9,925 nt of DNA, taken from contig CAKMOY010000049.1 in the NCBI GenBank assembly GCA_927911235.1, forward strand, positions 1 through 9,925, given 5' to 3'. The position numbers were made by a program, and so were the translations under genes. Within the stretch, counting starts at the first letter, position 1. Each line of letters starts with the position of its first letter. This document shows, piece after piece, positions 6,065-9,925 of the stretch. Under the pieces are notes generated by a model, which was not told the DNA's origin, searched no databases, and saw only the letters and a program-made list of their open reading frames with translations. This DNA comes from an uncultured Moraxella sp. GTDB lineage: Bacteria > Pseudomonadota > Gammaproteobacteria > Pseudomonadales > Moraxellaceae.

Positions 6065-6412
6065 ATGACAACCATTTACGGCATTAAAAACTGTAGCACC
6101 ATGAAAAAAGCCTTTGACCAACTGGATAGTCTAGGCGTGGCTTATACGTTTTTTGATTATAAAAAACAGACGCTTGACGCTGATGTGTTGCGTGATTGGG
6201 TAAAACGTGCAGGTATGGAAAAAGTGCTTAACAAAAAAGGCACAACTTGGCGAAAACTTGATGAGAACGATAAACAACAAGCCGATAAAGACAAGGATTT
6301 TGCCATTGATTTGATGATAAATAATCCCAGCATGATAAAACGCCCCATCGTTGTCAAAGATGATACATTAATTATCGGTTTTGACGAAGAGGCGTTTCAT
6401 CGGTTGGCTTAA
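6065..6412 (+). CDS. ArsC/Spx-family protein, YffB-like
   Basis: This is a 115-residue thioredoxin-fold protein of the arsenate-reductase-like family, close in length and layout to E. coli YffB (118 residues), a probable thiol reductase of unknown substrate. The sequence opens with MTTIYGIKNCSTMKKA; Cys10 is the redox Cys and the CxxxxK spacing is that of YffB and Spx rather than CxxC. Other family marks are FFDYKKQ, WVKRAGMEKVLNKKGTTWRKL and the closing NPSMIKRPIVV and IIGFDEEAF. An open frame extends back to 5921 but overlaps the preceding gene; the ATG at 6065 matches the family start. Its ribosome site is weak (GAG about seven bases upstream), consistent with translational coupling to the gene ending at 6054. 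It faces argB with 33 bases between stops and no clear hairpin. True arsenate reduction is unlikely without arsenic genes nearby. Confidence 0.88.
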   Translation: MTTIYGIKNCSTMKKAFDQLDSLGVAYTFFDYKKQTLDADVLRDWVKRAGMEKVLNKKGTTWRKLDENDKQQADKDKDFAIDLMINNPSMIKRPIVVKDDTLIIGFDEEAFHRLA

Positions 6413-6445
6413 TGGGTGGTGGTTTAATTGGTTTTTAACAAAAAT

Positions 6446-7354
<909 letters not shown>

Positions 7355-7411
7355 TTAATTTGTTAAAAAAAATTGATAAATATACTGAATTAAAACAGGA
7401 CTAAGATAGAG

Positions 7412-7516
7412 TTTCCGTTCGTGGTGAGCTTGTCGAACCTGAGAAGCACTGCTTCGCAAGACGTAGCAAAGCGAAGTGGAAACCGACCCTTCGACAAGCT
7501 CAGGGTGAACGGTTTC
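7412..7516. repeat. Palindromic REP/MITE-like element
   Basis: Perfect 12-base arms GAGCTTGTCGAA (7426-7437) and TTCGACAAGCTC (7490-7501) extend outward imperfectly: CCGTTCGTGGT (7415-7425) against AGGGTGAACGG (7502-7512). Inside, GAAGC-ACT-GCTTC (7442-7454) and CTTCGC/GCGAAG (7452-7457, 7471-7476) can form a nested stem. The whole is about 105 bases, has no open frame and is more GC-rich than its surroundings. TTCGACAAGCTCAGGGTGAA is a dispersed repeat known to me from many bacterial genomes. It occupies most of the gap between the mutase and argB and could act as a transcriptional attenuator on the minus strand. Confidence 0.75.
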
Positions 7517-7527
7517 ATATTGCTAAT

Positions 7528-9204
7528 TTAAATCGGTTGAATATTGGCAACGATTTTGGCAATCGGTTTATTCGGATTTTCATCAATAAAATGGCACAAA
7601 TCCACAAACACATTTTGCACTTTTTGTAAATCTTCTAAGGTATTGGCAGAAAAACGCACCGTCAAAAAATTGCCTGTGTTAGACTTTCGCAAAATCCCAA
7701 AACCATAACCAAAATCCAAACGCAAACCGTCAATAGTTTGGATATTTTTAATCCAAAAGCGTTTTTTGATTGCCCAAAATGGTTTTTTGGTTAATTTTAA
7801 CAACCGTTCAATCAATAATTGTCCGCTTTCACTACTATCAATCGGAATGTACATATCAGGCGTGCTAACGCTTTTTGGCAAATTGTTGATAATGGTTTTT
7901 AGGCTATCTTGTTGAAAATTCAGCCAATTTATTAAACGAATACCCGCATACATCGCATCATCGTGTAGCACAAAATACCCGTCATTAAACAAAAAATGCC
8001 CCGACAGTTCCCCTGCAAAAATGGAAAAACGGGACTTGTTTTGTAGTGATTTTCGCATAAGGCTACTGCCCGTTTTTTCCATCACAGGCACAGCCCCACG
8101 TTGCTCAATCAGCACAGGCAGATGGTGCGAGCATTTGACATCAAAAATTACTTCGGCGACAGGTTTGTCCTGTTTTGGGTATTCGTCAATGGCAATGCCA
8201 GCCAGCAAATACAGCAGATTATCAGGGCTTAACGGTGTGCCAGTATGGTCGGCGACCATAAGTCTATCGCCATCGCCGTCAAATGCTAGTCCCATATCCG
8301 CTTGGTGCAACAAAATACTTTGACAAAGTTCGTGCAAACGTCCGCCTTCGCAAGGGTCTGGATTGCCTTTTGGAAAATTAGGGTCTGGCGTATCGTTTAA
8401 CATCACGCAGTCCAACCCAAAACTACTAAACAAATCTTTGGCAAAACGAGCGGTCGCCCCATTCATACAGTCTATGACAATTTTTTCAATCGCTAAGGGT
8501 TGATTTTGTGCAGACTTTTGAGAAAAATTATCAACTTTTTTTATCAAAATTTTTATCAACAGTTTTATCAATAGTTTTATCAAAATCGGCATAAAATATT
8601 TTTGATAAATGTTATCAATGCCTTGATGAATGGCGGATTGATAATCGGCAAAATGGGTGGTAGAGATGTGAATTTGATGAATAATATTGTCAATATTTGC
8701 TAATAAATCGGCTGACAGTTCGCTTTCTTCGTTTAATTGTTCAAATAATTGTAAAATATCATCGCTACTGGGCGATTCGTGATTGACAAGCCATTTGACA
8801 CCGTTAATCTGCTTTTCAGAATGGCTTGCCGTTACCATCAAGCCATTGCCAGCGTACTGATTGGCGACAAATGCCAATATTGGCGTGGTAACTTGCCCAA
8901 GCCAAATCACCTGCAGACCCTTGCTATGACAGGCGAATGCCAAAAATTTGGCGATAGACTCGCTATGTTCTCGCACGTCAAAACCAATCACCACCGTATC
9001 GCCACAGCTTGCATATAGCCTTGCGAACGCATTTGCCAATGACCAAATAAAATCATCGGTAAACCAACGCATTTCGCCACGAATATCATACGCCTTAAAC
9101 AGCCTTTTTTGCGGTAAAAAAGGATGAATATCGGTGTTAATCGTTTGTTCTTGGGGTTTTTGGTGTAATTGGTGATTGGGGTTTTTCATGGCATTTATCA
9201 TCAA
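7528..9204 (-). CDS. algC: Phosphomannomutase/phosphoglucomutase (AlgC type) with repeat insertion
   Basis: Interconverts hexose 1- and 6-phosphates for surface polysaccharide and LOS precursors. It belongs to the alpha-D-phosphohexomutase superfamily: KAYDIRG (residues 37-43), phosphoserine loop VTASHSEKQING with Ser127, metal loop DGDGDR at 309-314, sugar loop GELSGH near 400, and phosphate-binding RKSNT near the C-terminus. The usual HNP after the catalytic Ser is HSE here. At 558 residues it is nearly 100 longer than P. aeruginosa AlgC (463): about 30 residues at the N-terminus, and about 60 between the serine loop and IVIDCMNG (245 onward), which include ILIK-LLIK-LLIK-ILIK at 207-222, encoded by a 12-base tandem repeat. 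The start is uncertain: ATG at 9204, 9201 and 9189 are in frame, none with a good ribosome site, and a perfect TATAAT lies on the minus strand at 9224-9219 without a recognisable -35. It lies 52 bases after dut. Family is sure; symbol is by analogy. Confidence 0.87.
   Translation of the reverse strand: MMINAMKNPNHQLHQKPQEQTINTDIHPFLPQKRLFKAYDIRGEMRWFTDDFIWSLANAFARLYASCGDTVVIGFDVREHSESIAKFLAFACHSKGLQVIWLGQVTTPILAFVANQYAGNGLMVTASHSEKQINGVKWLVNHESPSSDDILQLFEQLNEESELSADLLANIDNIIHQIHISTTHFADYQSAIHQGIDNIYQKYFMPILIKLLIKLLIKILIKKVDNFSQKSAQNQPLAIEKIVIDCMNGATARFAKDLFSSFGLDCVMLNDTPDPNFPKGNPDPCEGGRLHELCQSILLHQADMGLAFDGDGDRLMVADHTGTPLSPDNLLYLLAGIAIDEYPKQDKPVAEVIFDVKCSHHLPVLIEQRGAVPVMEKTGSSLMRKSLQNKSRFSIFAGELSGHFLFNDGYFVLHDDAMYAGIRLINWLNFQQDSLKTIINNLPKSVSTPDMYIPIDSSESGQLLIERLLKLTKKPFWAIKKRFWIKNIQTIDGLRLDFGYGFGILRKSNTGNFLTVRFSANTLEDLQKVQNVFVDLCHFIDENPNKPIAKIVANIQPI
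8539..8586. repeat. Four-unit 12-base tandem repeat in the mutase gene
   Basis: Four consecutive 12-mers begin TTTTATCAA: TTTTATCAAAAT (8539-8550), TTTTATCAACAG (8551-8562), TTTTATCAATAG (8563-8574) and TTTTATCAAAAT (8575-8586). A degenerate, slightly out-of-phase copy precedes them (near 8526-8537). The unit length is a multiple of three, so copy-number change would keep the frame and add or remove [I/L]LIK. Confidence 0.85.
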
Positions 9205-9256
9205 AAAAGTGGTTTTTTATTATAAAATAAAATTTTTGTTGGTTTGTGATAGATTG

Positions 9257-9718
9257 TTAATGCGTGCCACTTGAGCCAAAACCGCCCGTGCCACGGATGC
9301 TGATATCAGAAAAATCATCAACAATATCAAACTCAGGACGCATGACAGGCACGACCAAATACTGTGCCATACGCTCGGCAGGCTGTAATGTGTAATCGGT
9401 TTGGCTACGATTCCAAATTGATACCATCAGCTCGCCTTGATAGTCGGCATCAATCACGCCTGTCAGATTGCCAAGCACGATGCCGTGTTTATGCCCAAGC
9501 CCTGAACGTGGCATAATCAAGCCCACATAATTTGGGTCGGCGATATAGATGGCAAGCCCCGTTTTGACAAGGACAGTTTCACCTGCTTTGACGGTGATTG
9601 GCTCGTCAATACAAGCTCGCAAGTCAATGCCTGCTGAGCCGTCTGTGGCTCGGTTTGGTAATGGAAAGTTTGGCTCTTGTCCGATTTTTGGGTTTAAAAT
9701 TTTGACTTGAACGTGCAT
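9257..9718 (-). CDS. dut: dUTP diphosphatase
   Basis: Hydrolyses dUTP to dUMP and pyrophosphate, keeping uracil out of DNA and supplying dUMP for thymidylate synthesis. It has 153 residues, the usual size of the trimeric enzyme. All five motifs are present in order: AGIDLRA (motif 1), MPRSGLG (motif 2), [11 protein letters not shown] with the catalytic Asp and Tyr region (motif 3), PAERMAQ (motif 4), and the flexible C-terminal arm [10 protein letters not shown] (motif 5). AAAGGAAA lies about five bases before the ATG at 9718. It is the first gene in the window of the minus-strand series dut > mutase > argB. Upstream (9719-9787) is AT-rich with TTGAAA on the minus strand (9779-9774) but no convincing -10 at the right spacing. 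The insertion sequence starting near 9788 has displaced whatever normally precedes dut; in related genera this is often coaBC. Confidence 0.95.
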   Translation of the reverse strand: MHVQVKILNPKIGQEPNFPLPNRATDGSAGIDLRACIDEPITVKAGETVLVKTGLAIYIADPNYVGLIMPRSGLGHKHGIVLGNLTGVIDADYQGELMVSIWNRSQTDYTLQPAERMAQYLVVPVMRPEFDIVDDFSDISIRGTGGFGSSGTH

Positions 9719-9817
9719 GGGGTTTCCTTTATATTGTAAAAAAATTAAAATAATTTTTAAAATTGTAACCAGTTTTCAACGGTTAAATAGACCTCTTTCC
9801 AAACCTTAATAGTGATT

Positions 9818-9826
9818 TGGTATAAT
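9818..9826 (+). promoter_or_regulatory. Extended -10 promoter for the transposase
   Basis: TGGTATAAT has a perfect -10 (9821-9826) preceded by the TGn extension, which compensates for the lack of a good -35 (TTTCCA at 9796 is 19 bases away). Transcription would start near 9833, about 22 bases before the ATG at 9855. Confidence 0.6.
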
Positions 9827-9854
9827 ACTGATTTTTAGAAAAAACAGCAAAAGC

Positions 9855-9925
9855 ATGATACCCGAACAAGCAGAAAAACTCAGTGACGCACAATTTAAAC
9901 GCTACTTTGGCATCCAAAGAAGTAC
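9855..9925 (+). CDS. Transposase, N-terminal fragment (runs off the window)
   Basis: The ATG at 9855 opens a frame that continues to the last base. The 23 complete codons begin MIPEQAEKLSDAQFKRYFGI. The pattern L-[ST]-D/E-x-Q-F-K-R-x-x-G-I-x-R is the helix-turn-helix start found in many IS5-family and related DDE transposases. The ribosome site is weak (AAAAGC just before the ATG), as is common for transposases kept at low expression. With so few residues, subgroup and integrity cannot be judged. Confidence 0.6.
   Translation, partial: MIPEQAEKLSDAQFKRYFGIQRS

Larger units (their letters stand above)
9788..9925 (+). mobile_element. Insertion sequence, left end (IS5-like), cut by window edge
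   Basis: The call rests on the transposase-like reading frame at 9855 and on the preceding short leader beginning near TAGACCTCTTTCCAAACC, which resembles the terminal inverted repeats of some IS5-family elements. The exact tip is uncertain (9788-9791), and target duplication and the right end lie outside the window. It points away from dut. Confidence 0.5.

Noticed and set aside
8539..8586. CRISPR array at the 12-base repeats
   Set aside because: Units are contiguous without spacers, far too short, and in frame within a coding gene.

Overview
The window looks like a chromosomal segment from a Moraxella-like member of the Moraxellaceae. This is inferred from the dut > phosphomannomutase > argB gene order on the minus strand, which I associate with Acinetobacter, Psychrobacter and Moraxella, from the close match of these proteins to that group, and from AT-leaning, CAA/AAA/CCA-rich codon use. 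The exception is the first part of the nitrite reductase gene, which reads like Neisseria DNA in protein sequence and codon choice and has a Neisseria-type DNA uptake sequence in its leader.

Layout. (1) 1-380: AT-rich control region with a Fur-box-like palindrome, a small dyad, an FNR-type box with a well-placed -10, and a uptake-sequence match in the 5' leader. (2) 381-3627, plus strand: a denitrification module. It holds a copper nitrite reductase fused to a C-terminal cytochrome c domain (aniA/nirK), a NirV-like protein of the formylglycine-generating-enzyme family, and a SCO1/SenC lipoprotein with a His/Met-rich copper-binding-type N-terminus. As given, aniA is broken by a +1 frameshift at an A7 tract and carries a second, mutually compensating pair of single-base indels just downstream. 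(3) 3677-4911, minus strand: a LolC/LolF-type lipoprotein-releasing permease, also split by one frameshift and with no lolD beside it. (4) 5131-6412, plus strand: an unrecognised 307-residue protein followed closely by an ArsC/YffB-family protein. (5) 6446-9718, minus strand: argB, a phosphomannomutase/phosphoglucomutase with an unusual tandem-repeat insertion, and dut, with a palindromic MITE-like repeat between argB and the mutase. (6) 9788-9925, plus strand: the start of what looks like an insertion sequence, cut by the window edge.

How it works together. In an intact form the first module would reduce nitrite to nitric oxide at the outer membrane when oxygen is low: the FNR-type promoter turns it on, AniA does the chemistry with electrons passed through its fused haem domain, and Sco would help load copper. 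NirV is a frequent but functionally unsettled companion of NirK. The minus-strand cluster is housekeeping: dUTP removal, sugar-phosphate isomerisation for surface polysaccharide, and arginine synthesis.

The most interesting signal is that aniA appears to be an inter-family mosaic: Neisseria-like up to about base 980 and Moraxella-like after it, with three indels in about 85 bases of the imported part. Whether the frameshifts in aniA and lolC are real or sequencing errors cannot be decided from the window; lolC is normally essential, which makes an error or a second copy plausible for that gene.
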